Numbered from the stretch's first letter, positions 7,858 to 15,277 are shown. The stretch is DNA of 18,787 bases from Bacilli bacterium (GCA_028703035.1 JAQVNR010000021.1:1-18787), one strand, 5' to 3'. The notes: generated from the sequence alone by a model not told the origin. Program-made: numbers and translations.

Positions 7858-7866
7858 TGTTATACT
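7858..7866 (+). promoter_or_regulatory. Extended -10 promoter giving a leaderless MBL mRNA
   Basis: TGT TATACT at 7858-7866 is a perfect extended -10. A start 6-8 nt downstream falls at about 7872-7875, that is, 3-6 nt before the ATG at 7878 or at the GTG at 7875. Confidence 0.55.
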
Positions 7867-7877
7867 ACATAATAGTG

Positions 7878-8759
7878 ATGCAAATGAAATTAAAAAAATT
7901 AGGTGCAAAGACATATATTATTGATTCTCAAAATAAAGTTGGAATTTATTTAATAAATGAAATAGATGTAGTAATTATTGATACTGGTCTAGGGGAATCA
8001 TCAGGTAAAGAAATAATGGAAATCTGTAATAGTCAAAACTGGCAAATAAAGATGGTGTTAAATACTCATTCTCATCCTGATCATATTGGTGGCAATCATA
8101 TTATTCAAAAAACTTTAAATGTTAAAATTTATGCCCCTAAGACTGAAATAGTATTTATTGAAAACCCAGAGCTAACAAATAATATTAGTTATGGAGGAAA
8201 TCCCCATAAATATTTAAATAGTCCTTATTTAGTTCCTAAGGCAAGTGTAGCCAGTAAGCTAACTAAAGAAATACTACCAGAAGGATTAGAATATTTTGAT
8301 CTTCCGGGACATAATAGCCAGATGGTAGGATTTAAAACTAGTGATGATATTTACTTTCTAGCTGATGCTGTTGCTGGTGAGGATATTATAACAAAATACG
8401 AACTTCAGTTTACTTATGATATTCAAAAACAACTTAAAACCCTCGATTATATTAAATCTTTACATGGTAAACTATTTGTGCCAAGTCATGGTGATGATTT
8501 TACTAATAATAAACATATAGTTAAGCTTAATTATGATAATACTATAAATATAATTAATAATATAAAAAAGATTTGTTCAAATAAAGCTACATTTGAAACT
8601 ATTTTAAAACATATTTTTGAAATATATAATTTAAAGATGGATTTTATACAATATTCTCTTATAGGTGTAACTATTAAAGGATATTTAACTTATATGTTAA
8701 ATAATGATATGTTAAAAGTAGAGTTTACAGAAAACGAACAATTTTGGATAACTTTGTAG
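7878..8759 (+). CDS. MBL-fold metallo-hydrolase
   Basis: About 293 aa from ATG 7878 (GTG 7875 and ATG 7884 are alternatives). The N-terminal two thirds is a metallo-beta-lactamase fold: THSHPDHIGGN is the HxHxDH metal-binding motif, with a further His in DLPGHNSQ, the bridging Asp in FLADAV and a final His in PSHGDD. These bind two metal ions and hydrolyse a thioester, phosphodiester or lactone type substrate; which one cannot be read from sequence. The C-terminal 80 residues look helical with a winged-helix character (FETILKHIFEIYNL), as in RNase-unrelated hydrolases of the LACTB2/PqsE-like group. No Shine-Dalgarno precedes any candidate start, and the -10 ends only 11 nt before the ATG. A terminator hairpin contains the stop codon, so this is a monocistronic unit. 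Confidence 0.85.
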   Translation: MQMKLKKLGAKTYIIDSQNKVGIYLINEIDVVIIDTGLGESSGKEIMEICNSQNWQIKMVLNTHSHPDHIGGNHIIQKTLNVKIYAPKTEIVFIENPELTNNISYGGNPHKYLNSPYLVPKASVASKLTKEILPEGLEYFDLPGHNSQMVGFKTSDDIYFLADAVAGEDIITKYELQFTYDIQKQLKTLDYIKSLHGKLFVPSHGDDFTNNKHIVKLNYDNTINIINNIKKICSNKATFETILKHIFEIYNLKMDFIQYSLIGVTIKGYLTYMLNNDMLKVEFTENEQFWITL

Positions 8760-8771
8760 TTATCCTTTTTT
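8746..8771 (+). terminator. Terminator overlapping the MBL stop codon
   Basis: GGATAACT (8746-8753) pairs perfectly with AGTTATCC (8758-8765) around a TTGT loop and is followed by six T residues. The TAG stop (8757-8759) is inside the hairpin. Confidence 0.85.
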
Positions 8772-8788
8772 AATTACTTAATCTCGTG

Positions 8789-8813
8789 TATAATTAAGAT
8801 AATAAAGAGGTGG
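8789..8813 (+). promoter_or_regulatory. -10 element and ribosome binding site of the phosphoketolase gene
   Basis: TATAAT at 8789-8794, preceded directly by TG, lies 12 nt upstream of the Shine-Dalgarno GAGGTGG (8807-8813). The latter is 6 nt from a GTG, which fixes GTG 8820 as the start codon. Confidence 0.55.
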
Positions 8814-8819
8814 ACAAAA

Positions 8820-11144
8820 GTGAAGACAGAATTAGAAAAAACGGATGAATATTTTAGAGTTTTAAACTATTTATCATGCGCGCAAATATATTTAAGAGAT
8901 AATCCTTTATTAAAAAGACCATTAAAAAAAGAAGATATTAAAACTAAATTAATAGGGCACTGGGGAAGTGCTCCAGGACAGAATTTTATATACTTACATC
9001 TAAATAGAGTTATAAAAAAATATGATTTAAATATGTTTTATGTATCAGGACCTGGTCATAGCGGTCAAGTTATGTTGGGAGCATCTTATTTAGAAGGAAC
9101 TTATTCTGAATTATATCCAGAGATTACCCAAGATGAAGAAGGTTTAAAAAAATTATGTAAAAATTTTAGTTTTCCAGGAGGAACTTCAAGCCATGCATCT
9201 CCTGAAGTGCCTGGTTCAATAAATGAAGGTGGGGAACTTGGTTATAGTCTTTCTCATGCCTTTGGCGCAGTTCTTGATAATCCTGATTTAATAGTAGCTT
9301 GCGTTGTTGGCGATGGTGAGGCCGAAACTGGACCACTTGCTGGTTCATGGCACGCTAATAAGCTTCTTGATCCAATTAAAGATGGGGTAGTACTACCTAT
9401 TTTACACTTAAATGGTTATAAAATAGCTAATCCAACTATTCTAGCAAGAATTTCAGAAGATGAGTTAATTAAATATTTTGCAGGCATGGGTTATCATCCT
9501 TATATAGTAGAAGGTGAGGATCCATTATTAATGCATGAAAAGATGATTAATGTTATGGATGAAATAATCTTGGAAATAAAAAGTATTAAAAATACTGCTA
9601 AAGTATTGAAAAATAAATCAAGAAAATTTTGGCCAATGATTATTTTAAAAACTCCTAAGGGATGGTTAGGGATTGAAAACTATCAAGGAAAACAAATAAC
9701 CGGTACTTTTAGAGCTCATCAAGTTCCAATTTCCAAATTTGATACTGAGGAAGATATTAGGCTTTTAGAAAATTGGTTAAAAAGCTATAAAATTGATAAT
9801 CTTTTTGATGAAAGCGGAAGGTTAGTTAGCTATTTAAGAGATATTACGCCAACTGGAAACCAAAGGATGAGTGCTAACCAGCATACTAATGGTGGACTAT
9901 TATTAAAAGAGTTAGATATTCCTAATTATACTCCGTTTGCTTTAAAGTTAAATAACCACGGCGAAATGGATGCAAGTGATATGAGTGTTCTTGGTTCATA
10001 TATAAGAGAAGTAGTAAGAAAAAATTCTAATTTTAAAATATTCGGACCGGATGAGGCACTTTCTAATAAACTTGGGCCTGTATTTGAAGTGACTAATCGC
10101 AAATTTAATGCAGCTATTTATGATAATGATGAATTTTTAGCAAGTGATGGAGCTGTAATAGATAGTATTTTATCTGAGCATCTTTGTCAAGGAATGCTAG
10201 AAGGTTATATTTTAACTGGTAGACATGGCTTTTTCCATAGTTATGAGGCATTTATTAGAATAGTTGATTCAATGGTATCTCAACATGCAAAATGGCTTAA
10301 AATGTGCAGTGAAATTCCTTGGCGCGCAGATATTTCATCACTTAACTATATATTAACAAGTCATTGCTGGCAACAAGATCATAATGGCTTTACTCACCAA
10401 GACCCAGGATTTTTAAATCATTTAATTACTAAAAAACCAAGCATAACTAGAATATATTTACCATGCGATGCTAATACATTACTTTCATGTTTTCATCATA
10501 TAATCGGTACTAAAAATTATATTAATGTCATAATTGCTTCTAAACACGATAGACCTCAGTGGCTTAGTATTGATGAGGCAAAAGAGCACTGCTCTAAAGG
10601 AGCGGGAATCTTTAAGTGGGCAAGTGATGATAATCCAGATGTTGTTCTAGCATGTGCAGGAGATACTCCAACACTTGAAGTAATAGCTACCAAACAAATA
10701 TTAAAAGAAAATCTACCACATTTAAGAGTTAGAGTAGTTAATGTTATTGATTTAATGAAACTTGTTTCTAATCAGCACCATCCTCATGGAATGACAGATG
10801 ATGAGTATGCTGCATTATTTACAACTGATAAACCCATTATTTTTGCTTTTCATGGTTATCCTGATCTAATTCATCAACTAACTTATAAAAGAATAAATCA
10901 GAATTTACATGTCCATGGTTATATTGAAGAAGGAACGATTACAACTCCATTTGATATGCGAGTAAAAAACAAAATAGATCGTTATCATTTGGTACTTGCT
11001 GTTCTAAAATATGTTAAAGTAGATGAAGTAAAATCAAAAGAATTAGTTAAAAAATGCGAAGATACTTTAAAATACCACAATGAATATATTAGAGAACATG
11101 GAATAGATATTCCAAAAGTAGCTAATTTTAAATGGAAGGATTAA
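8820..11144 (+). CDS. xfp: Xylulose-5-phosphate/fructose-6-phosphate phosphoketolase
   Basis: This 774-aa thiamine-diphosphate enzyme cleaves xylulose 5-phosphate (and usually fructose 6-phosphate) with phosphate to acetyl phosphate plus glyceraldehyde 3-phosphate or erythrose 4-phosphate. It is slightly shorter than the usual 790-825 aa. Family motifs are intact: GHWGSAPGQ with the active-site His47, SGPGHSG (76-82), FPGGTSSHASPEVPGS (118-133), the ThDP/Mg motif GDGEAETGPLAGSW (164-177), and, further on, TGRHGFFHSYEAF and SHCWQQDHNGFTHQDPGF. The GTG start is supported by GAGGTGG 6 nt upstream. It has its own promoter after the MBL terminator. The enzyme is cytoplasmic and gives a heterofermentative, acetyl-phosphate-yielding route for sugars, which fits a fermentative gut-type bacterium. 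No strong terminator follows on this strand; only a weak GGATTAAATCC hairpin with TATTTTT. Confidence 0.95.
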   Translation: MKTELEKTDEYFRVLNYLSCAQIYLRDNPLLKRPLKKEDIKTKLIGHWGSAPGQNFIYLHLNRVIKKYDLNMFYVSGPGHSGQVMLGASYLEGTYSELYPEITQDEEGLKKLCKNFSFPGGTSSHASPEVPGSINEGGELGYSLSHAFGAVLDNPDLIVACVVGDGEAETGPLAGSWHANKLLDPIKDGVVLPILHLNGYKIANPTILARISEDELIKYFAGMGYHPYIVEGEDPLLMHEKMINVMDEIILEIKSIKNTAKVLKNKSRKFWPMIILKTPKGWLGIENYQGKQITGTFRAHQVPISKFDTEEDIRLLENWLKSYKIDNLFDESGRLVSYLRDITPTGNQRMSANQHTNGGLLLKELDIPNYTPFALKLNNHGEMDASDMSVLGSYIREVVRKNSNFKIFGPDEALSNKLGPVFEVTNRKFNAAIYDNDEFLASDGAVIDSILSEHLCQGMLEGYILTGRHGFFHSYEAFIRIVDSMVSQHAKWLKMCSEIPWRADISSLNYILTSHCWQQDHNGFTHQDPGFLNHLITKKPSITRIYLPCDANTLLSCFHHIIGTKNYINVIIASKHDRPQWLSIDEAKEHCSKGAGIFKWASDDNPDVVLACAGDTPTLEVIATKQILKENLPHLRVRVVNVIDLMKLVSNQHHPHGMTDDEYAALFTTDKPIIFAFHGYPDLIHQLTYKRINQNLHVHGYIEEGTITTPFDMRVKNKIDRYHLVLAVLKYVKVDEVKSKELVKKCEDTLKYHNEYIREHGIDIPKVANFKWKD

Positions 11145-11154
11145 ATCCTATTTT

Positions 11155-11176
11155 TAAAAAAACAACAAATGTTGTT
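11155..11176 (-). terminator. Terminator of the leftward acyltransferase/peptidase operon
   Basis: On the minus strand AACAAC, loop ATTT, GTTGTT is followed by a run of T residues. The stop codon of the papain-like gene (11175-11177) overlaps the stem. In the other direction the hairpin has no clean T-tract, so it serves mainly the leftward operon. Confidence 0.7.
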
Positions 11177-11708
11177 AATTCTGTTTTAATAAATCAATTA
11201 TTGTTCCTTCATAAACTAATTTTAAGTCTTCTAATTCGACTAAATCTTTAGGTTTAATTAAAGAATAGTCTTTATCAAAATGTATTATTCCTGAATCAAT
11301 TAAGACTTTTGCACAAAACTGACTACAAACATAATGATATTTTCTTTGATATCTAAGATTAAAATTAATCATCGGCAGACCTTTAATATTATATCTATAT
11401 TTATTAGCATTATTTATAAATTCTTCCTTCAAAACAATTTTTAATGTTTGGTGCTGTTTAGCAGTTACTTCAAGTTCATATATTTTAGTTATTGAATTAG
11501 TATAAACCGTTGATATTAATTTTAAATTCTCTTCAATAAACCCAGCTGGAAGAATTCTTCGCGGATTTTTTCTTCCAAAAGAGTAAACATTTTTTAATTC
11601 CTTATCAAGAGATAAACTAATATGTATATATTTTTCTTCTGAAAAAAAAGCTAAAAATTTTGAAAAAATTGTTCCAGTATATGTTGCCATAATATATATC
11701 TTTTTCAT
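11175..11708 (-). CDS. Permuted papain-fold (YiiX/NlpC-like) hydrolase
   Basis: The 177-aa protein has no signal peptide or clear membrane segment. HISLSLD with His29 near the N-terminus, and YVCSQFCAKVL with Cys128 near the C-terminus, give the His-before-Cys order of circularly permuted NlpC/P60 (YiiX/YebB-like, LRAT-related) domains. Such enzymes cleave amide or ester bonds or transfer acyl groups. The AAGGAG Shine-Dalgarno is unusually close (1 nt) to the ATG at 11708; a second in-frame ATG six codons later would place it 19 nt away, so the first is kept. The gene is 13 nt downstream of the CAT/E2-like acyltransferase on the same strand, and the shared operon suggests both act on acylated substrates. 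That link is inference; no substrate is known. Confidence 0.65.
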   Translation of the reverse strand: MKKIYIMATYTGTIFSKFLAFFSEEKYIHISLSLDKELKNVYSFGRKNPRRILPAGFIEENLKLISTVYTNSITKIYELEVTAKQHQTLKIVLKEEFINNANKYRYNIKGLPMINFNLRYQRKYHYVCSQFCAKVLIDSGIIHFDKDYSLIKPKDLVELEDLKLVYEGTIIDLLKQN

Positions 11709-11721
11709 ACTACTCCTTTAT

Positions 11722-12561
11722 TTAAAAATCAATTTTAGTACTTGCGCTTTCTTCTAATAACTCAGGGTTTTGCAAAATATGTTTAAATAATTTTAAAGAT
11801 TTTGCAAAGTAAAAACCATCGGCAATTCTTTCGTCAATATTAGCTCCAAATTCGCAAGTTTTTCTTATTTCAACTTTTCCGTTTATTACGACAGGCTCAT
11901 CTTTTATTTCGCCAATCGTAATTAAAATTGAGTTTGTTCCAAAATCAGTTAAATTATGATAGACTGCCCCACATCCTATACTTCCTAAGTTAGACACTAA
12001 CACTGATGAATGATAAATAGAATCACCCGTTAAAGAAGCGGGAATAAGATCATGATTATCAACAAATCTTACGATACGAACAATAATACTTTTAATAAAT
12101 TTAGGCAATTTACCTATTTTATCCATGAATTCATCTGCATTATTTAATTTTCTAGAACGAATATCTTTTATTTGTCCAGATACTTTTTCTTTTAATGAAA
12201 ATATATTATCATTAGGCTCTATGGTAATTACTGAGAAGCTTTCTTCTGCATCATCAGTAAACTCATGTTTTGCTACAAAAGAAATAACCACATCATTTCT
12301 ATCATAATATTTTTTGTTAATTACAAATCTATTTAATAATGGTCTATTAAAAACTGTTTTACCTAATGCTGTAAAAAATAAATGAAAATAGGTTATTTTA
12401 TCTTTTTTATTTATTTTTTCATAATATTTCACTAATTTTGTAACATCTATTTTAAGATTAATATAAACATCAGAATCAGCCCTTAATGGCTTAACATGAA
12501 CCATAAGCCCATGCATTCCATCAATATTTTTAACTCTTTTAGCGTCTTTTCTATCTCTCAT
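11722..12561 (-). CDS. Stand-alone CAT/E2-like acyltransferase domain protein
   Basis: This 279-aa protein is one chloramphenicol-acetyltransferase/2-oxoacid-dehydrogenase-E2 catalytic fold without lipoyl or E3-binding domains. Recognisable parts are the N-terminal RDRKDAKRVKNID, a VSNLGSIG strand (189-196) and the C-terminal DERIADGFYFAKSLK (243-257). In true E2/CAT enzymes the corresponding motif is HxxxDG with a catalytic His; here the position is Glu244. From memory of the family, stand-alone proteins of this type in Clostridia also carry DERIxDG, so this looks like a family trait rather than decay. They are often misnamed pyruvate dehydrogenase E2. AAGGAG lies 10 nt before the ATG at 12561. 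A 37-codon ORF upstream overlaps the start by 11 nt, implying translational coupling, and the papain-like gene follows 13 nt downstream. Acyl donor and acceptor are unknown. Confidence 0.75.
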   Translation of the reverse strand: MRDRKDAKRVKNIDGMHGLMVHVKPLRADSDVYINLKIDVTKLVKYYEKINKKDKITYFHLFFTALGKTVFNRPLLNRFVINKKYYDRNDVVISFVAKHEFTDDAEESFSVITIEPNDNIFSLKEKVSGQIKDIRSRKLNNADEFMDKIGKLPKFIKSIIVRIVRFVDNHDLIPASLTGDSIYHSSVLVSNLGSIGCGAVYHNLTDFGTNSILITIGEIKDEPVVINGKVEIRKTCEFGANIDERIADGFYFAKSLKLFKHILQNPELLEESASTKIDF

Positions 12562-12664
12562 AATATACTTTCTCCTTATTTTTAACTTGTCTTAGTTCAA
12601 AATATACTTTTCCATTTAAGTCTTCAATTTTGCTTAATAATTTAATTTTTGTTCTATTTTTCAA
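12551..12664 (-). CDS. Small basic protein coupled to the acyltransferase gene
   Basis: TTG at 12664 starts a 37-aa ORF preceded by AGGTGAT (12669-12675), a good Shine-Dalgarno 5 nt from the start codon. It lies just below an extended -10 promoter (12683-12691), leaving a very short leader. The product is lysine-rich (MKNRTKIKLLSK..., ending KNKEKVYYER) and its TAG overlaps the ATG of the acyltransferase in the sequence ATGAGAGATAG. The AAGGAG of the acyltransferase lies inside this ORF. It may be a real small protein or a leader peptide that couples translation. No family is recognised. Confidence 0.5.
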   Translation of the reverse strand: MKNRTKIKLLSKIEDLNGKVYFELRQVKNKEKVYYER

Positions 12665-12682
12665 CCTTATCACCTAAAATTA

Positions 12683-12691
12683 ATTATATCA
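12683..12691 (-). promoter_or_regulatory. Extended -10 promoter of the leftward acyltransferase operon
   Basis: Minus strand TGA TATAAT, with start expected near 12676, at or next to the AGGTG Shine-Dalgarno of the 37-codon ORF. It is back to back with the rightward zinc-ribbon promoter about 15 nt away. Confidence 0.6.
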
Positions 12692-12704
12692 CAGCTTTAT
12701 CTTA

Positions 12705-12733
12705 TTGACACAAATAATTTAGAGTGATATATT
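12705..12733 (+). promoter_or_regulatory. Consensus promoter of the zinc-ribbon gene
   Basis: TTGACA (12705-12710), 17-nt spacer ending in TGA, TATATT (12728-12733). This combines a perfect -35 with an extended -10 and predicts a leader of about 75 nt. Confidence 0.75.
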
Positions 12734-12815
12734 AGATTTGGATTTATTCTATAATTTATATGCCTTTTATGGATTTTTAAATTTATAATTAAATCAAATA
12801 AAGGAGGTATATAAA

Positions 12816-12980
12816 ATGGAAGACAAAAAACTTATTTGTGCAGAATGTGCAGCAGAGTTTATTTTTACTGCTGGTGAACAAGAATTTTACAATGAAAAAG
12901 GTTTTCAAGAACCCAAAAAATGTAAATCATGTCGTGATGCTTTTAAAGCTGCTAAACGAAACAAAAATTATCAAAATTAA
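12816..12980 (+). CDS. Small zinc-ribbon protein (54 aa)
   Basis: ATG at 12816 follows a perfect AGGAGG (12802-12807) by 8 nt. The 54-aa product has two CxxC pairs, Cys8/Cys11 and Cys36/Cys39, which should bind one zinc. Between them is the FIFTAGEQEFYNEKGF block and PKKCKSCR, the hallmark of the short probable zinc-ribbon family found alone across Firmicutes. The tail is basic (KAAKRNKN), which may suggest nucleic-acid contact, but the function is not established. A consensus promoter 83 nt upstream suggests strong expression. Its stop lies in the left arm of a terminator hairpin shared with the convergent carboxypeptidase gene. Confidence 0.85.
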   Translation: MEDKKLICAECAAEFIFTAGEQEFYNEKGFQEPKKCKSCRDAFKAAKRNKNYQN

Positions 12981-13000
12981 CAGAAATGTTAATTTTTTTT
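12973..13000. terminator. Bidirectional terminator containing two stop codons
   Basis: AAAATTAACA (12973-12982) and TGTTAATTTT (12987-12996) form a perfect 10-bp stem with a GAAA loop and a T-run to 13000. The zinc-ribbon stop (12978-12980) lies in one arm and the carboxypeptidase stop (12989-12991) in the other. Confidence 0.85.
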
Positions 13001-14188
13001 AAGCTTTTTGAGATATATAATTAAAATGATAGCTAACCCACCAAAGATATATTTATAGTAAATAATAAAATTAATTATAGAAAAGTCTATTTTATTTTCT
13101 AAATATAAATCACCGGAAAAAAGTTGCCTATCTTGATAGTTCATAGTAAAACTTCCAACGTTTTTTTTAATACTATTATTAAACGTTAAATAATTACTTG
13201 TTTTAAATTCAAACTTAATTTCTTCTTTATTATAATTATTTGGTAAGAAGTATTTAAAATCTTGACCCTTATAAATTAAATTCACTGTTTTATCTTGACT
13301 ATATTTAGTCTTAACATTAGTGATTACCTGATTACTTTGAAGTAAAGTTTGATAACCATAATTATTAAAATAGTAATTATAAATATTAAGAGCATCAATT
13401 AAATTATATGGATAATGATTATCATCAACAGGGGCATTAGTAGTTATTAATAATAGTTCTAAATCATCATTCTTAGCATAACTAAGAAGACATAAACCTG
13501 CGAGATTTGTATAACCAGTTTTACTGCCCAAAATTATATCAGTATTTAAATTATAAGTTTTTTCATAATAAGATAATGTACTTTTTAAATTAAGTCTGCC
13601 ATTATAAGTTGTATAGCTAGATGAGTTAAATATATTCATAAATTTATCGTTTTTAAAAGCATATAAAAAAATAGTTAATAAATCATTTAAAGTAGCTCTT
13701 TGTCCATCTTCATCAAGACCGCTTGTGTTAGTAAAATAAGTGTTTTCAATATTTAATTTAATCATTAAACTATTCATCTCTTTTACAAACTCTTTTTCAC
13801 TACCAAAAAGATTAATTGCTAGAGCTTGTGATGCATCTGCTCCACTAGGTAGTAAAGCTGCATATAGTAAATCTTCATAGGTAACGGTTTCACCAACGTT
13901 AAAACCAGCAACAGATGCATCATTTTCAATTAGACCTTCGAAAACATCTTCGGTTAAAATAATTTTTTCGTTAATATCATCTATATTTTCCAAGGCCACT
14001 AAAACTGTTATAATTTTTGTAATAGATGCTATTTTAGTGTTTTCATTGCTGTTTTTTTCATATAAAACTTTATTATCTATTAAATTATATAATAAGATAT
14101 TTTCAGATTCAGTGTTAATTTCTAAAGCATAAACGGAAGTTTTAAATAATAATAAAAGTAATATGACTATAAATAAATATTTTTTCAT
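12989..14188 (-). CDS. dacA: D-alanyl-D-alanine carboxypeptidase (PBP5/DacA family)
   Basis: The 399-aa penicillin-binding protein of peptidase family S11 trims the terminal D-Ala from peptidoglycan stem peptides outside the membrane. It has a signal peptide (1-22, ending VYA), the nucleophile motif SITK with Ser55 and Lys58, and KTG at 223-225. The second motif, normally SxN, reads SGADAS here (115-120), with Ala117 where Asn is usual. A beta-rich C-terminal domain (about 265-360) is followed by a membrane helix (about 372-390) and KKLKKN, so the protein is anchored by a transmembrane segment rather than the amphipathic helix of Gram-negative PBP5. An extended -10 lies 25 nt upstream; the Shine-Dalgarno is weak (AGGA). 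It converges on the zinc-ribbon gene. Confidence 0.9.
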   Translation of the reverse strand: MKKYLFIVILLLLLFKTSVYALEINTESENILLYNLIDNKVLYEKNSNENTKIASITKIITVLVALENIDDINEKIILTEDVFEGLIENDASVAGFNVGETVTYEDLLYAALLPSGADASQALAINLFGSEKEFVKEMNSLMIKLNIENTYFTNTSGLDEDGQRATLNDLLTIFLYAFKNDKFMNIFNSSSYTTYNGRLNLKSTLSYYEKTYNLNTDIILGSKTGYTNLAGLCLLSYAKNDDLELLLITTNAPVDDNHYPYNLIDALNIYNYYFNNYGYQTLLQSNQVITNVKTKYSQDKTVNLIYKGQDFKYFLPNNYNKEEIKFEFKTSNYLTFNNSIKKNVGSFTMNYQDRQLFSGDLYLENKIDFSIINFIIYYKYIFGGLAIILIIYLKKLKKN

Positions 14189-14213
14189 AAATCAAATCCT
14201 ATTTCTAAATAAG

Positions 14214-14222
14214 ATTATAACA
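14214..14222 (-). promoter_or_regulatory. Extended -10 promoter of the carboxypeptidase gene
   Basis: Minus strand TGT TATAAT, start expected near 14207, about 18 nt before the ATG. The -35 region is not recognisable. Confidence 0.55.
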
Positions 14223-14288
14223 TGGAAAACAAAAAAACATTTATTTTTATATTAGGAAATAAAATTATTAAAAAAGCATCAAAAAAGT

Positions 14289-14318
14289 TTGACAAATAAA
14301 ACAAACGTATGTTATCTT
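14289..14318 (+). promoter_or_regulatory. Promoter of the TnpB stub and nagB
   Basis: TTGACA (14289-14294), an 18-nt spacer ending in TGT, TATCTT (14313-14318). It is the only good promoter upstream of nagB and lies just ahead of the TnpB remnant, from whose element it probably derives. The spacer holds a LexA-box-like sequence, CAAACGTATGTTAT (14302-14315). Confidence 0.6.
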
Positions 14319-14339
14319 AATATTGGATGGTGATTAGAA

Positions 14340-14507
14340 ATGTATAGAACATATAAATTTAGAATATATCCTAATAAAGAACAAGAAATGTTTATTAATA
14401 AAACATTATTTAATGCTAAAGAACTTTGTAATGAAATAAAAATAAAAAGAGCTGAGTATCCTAATTTTAAATGCAAAGGATGGTTGTATGGAATTAATTA
14501 TTTGTAA
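14340..14507 (+). pseudogene. Truncated TnpB (IS200/IS605-family OrfB) N-terminus
   Basis: A 55-codon ORF begins MYRTYKFRIYPNKEQE, the diagnostic start of TnpB, the RNA-guided nuclease of IS200/IS605-type elements. Full-length TnpB is about 370-450 aa. Homology by eye covers about the first 35 residues (through LFNAKELCNEIK); after that the reading is unfamiliar and stops at TAA 14505-14507. Catalytic RuvC residues and the zinc finger are absent, so it cannot be active. Its last 20 nt overlap the nagB start codon region, and the nagB Shine-Dalgarno AAAGGA lies inside it. It looks like the left end of an element whose rest was deleted up to nagB. Confidence 0.8.
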
Positions 14508-15219
14508 GGATGAAGAAGCTGGAAGCAAAAGAGCATATCAAATCATCAAGGATACTCTAAAGAAAAAGCCAAACTTAGTACTTGGGCTAGCTACGGGAAC
14601 TTCACCAATAAAATTATACAAGCTTATGATAGAAGACAATTTAGAAGGAAATACTACTTATGCAGATGTTAAAACATTTAATTTAGATGAATATATTGGC
14701 TTAGCAGAAGATCATGAGCAAAGCTATCGTTATTTTATGAACCAAACTCTATTTAATCATCTAGATATTTTAATAGAAAATACATATGTTCCACGCGGAG
14801 TAGGAGATTCTTGTCAAAATGCTGAGGAATATGATGAAATATTAAAATACTTAGGACCGGCAGATATTCAAATACTTGGAATTGGTAGTAATGGTCATAT
14901 TGCTTTTAATGAACCAGGTACTGATTTTAACTTAACGACTCATATTACAGATTTAACAAAAAGCACGATTGAAGATAATTCAAGACTTTTTAATAATATT
15001 AGTGAAGTACCTACTAAAGCACTAACAATGGGTATTTCATCAATTATGAAATCCAAAAAAATAATATTACTTGCTTTTGGCGAAAAAAAAGCTGATGCTA
15101 TAAAAAAACTTTTATCAGGTAAAATCACTTCAGAATTTCCTGCTTCAATTTTAAATAAGCATCATGCTGCTATTATAATCTGTGATGAAAAAGTAGCCAG
15201 TAAACTAAGTATAAATTAA
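14488..15219 (+). CDS. nagB: Glucosamine-6-phosphate deaminase
   Basis: The 243-aa cytoplasmic enzyme converts glucosamine 6-phosphate to fructose 6-phosphate and ammonia, feeding amino sugars from peptidoglycan or host glycans into glycolysis and the phosphoketolase route. It matches the usual length of about 240-245 aa for Firmicutes NagB. Visible motifs are GLATGTSP (33-40) for phosphate binding, FNLDEY with Asp67 and Glu68, and GIGSNGHIAFNEPG (131-144) with the ring-opening His137 and Glu142. Asn135 replaces the Asp of the E. coli enzyme, as is normal in Firmicutes. AAAGGA lies 8-9 nt upstream of the ATG. The only visible promoter precedes the TnpB stub, so nagB appears to be transcribed through it. 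nagA is not adjacent. Confidence 0.95.
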   Translation: MELIICKDEEAGSKRAYQIIKDTLKKKPNLVLGLATGTSPIKLYKLMIEDNLEGNTTYADVKTFNLDEYIGLAEDHEQSYRYFMNQTLFNHLDILIENTYVPRGVGDSCQNAEEYDEILKYLGPADIQILGIGSNGHIAFNEPGTDFNLTTHITDLTKSTIEDNSRLFNNISEVPTKALTMGISSIMKSKKIILLAFGEKKADAIKKLLSGKITSEFPASILNKHHAAIIICDEKVASKLSIN

Positions 15220-15277
15220 AAACTTATATAAAGTATCCGTAATACACTTGTTATTGAAAATATGGAGGAAATGTGAA

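Noticed and set aside
14340..14507. TnpB ORF as an active RNA-guided nuclease or small functional regulator
   Set aside because: Only the first 35 or so residues match; RuvC and zinc-finger parts and the right end of the element are absent within the window.
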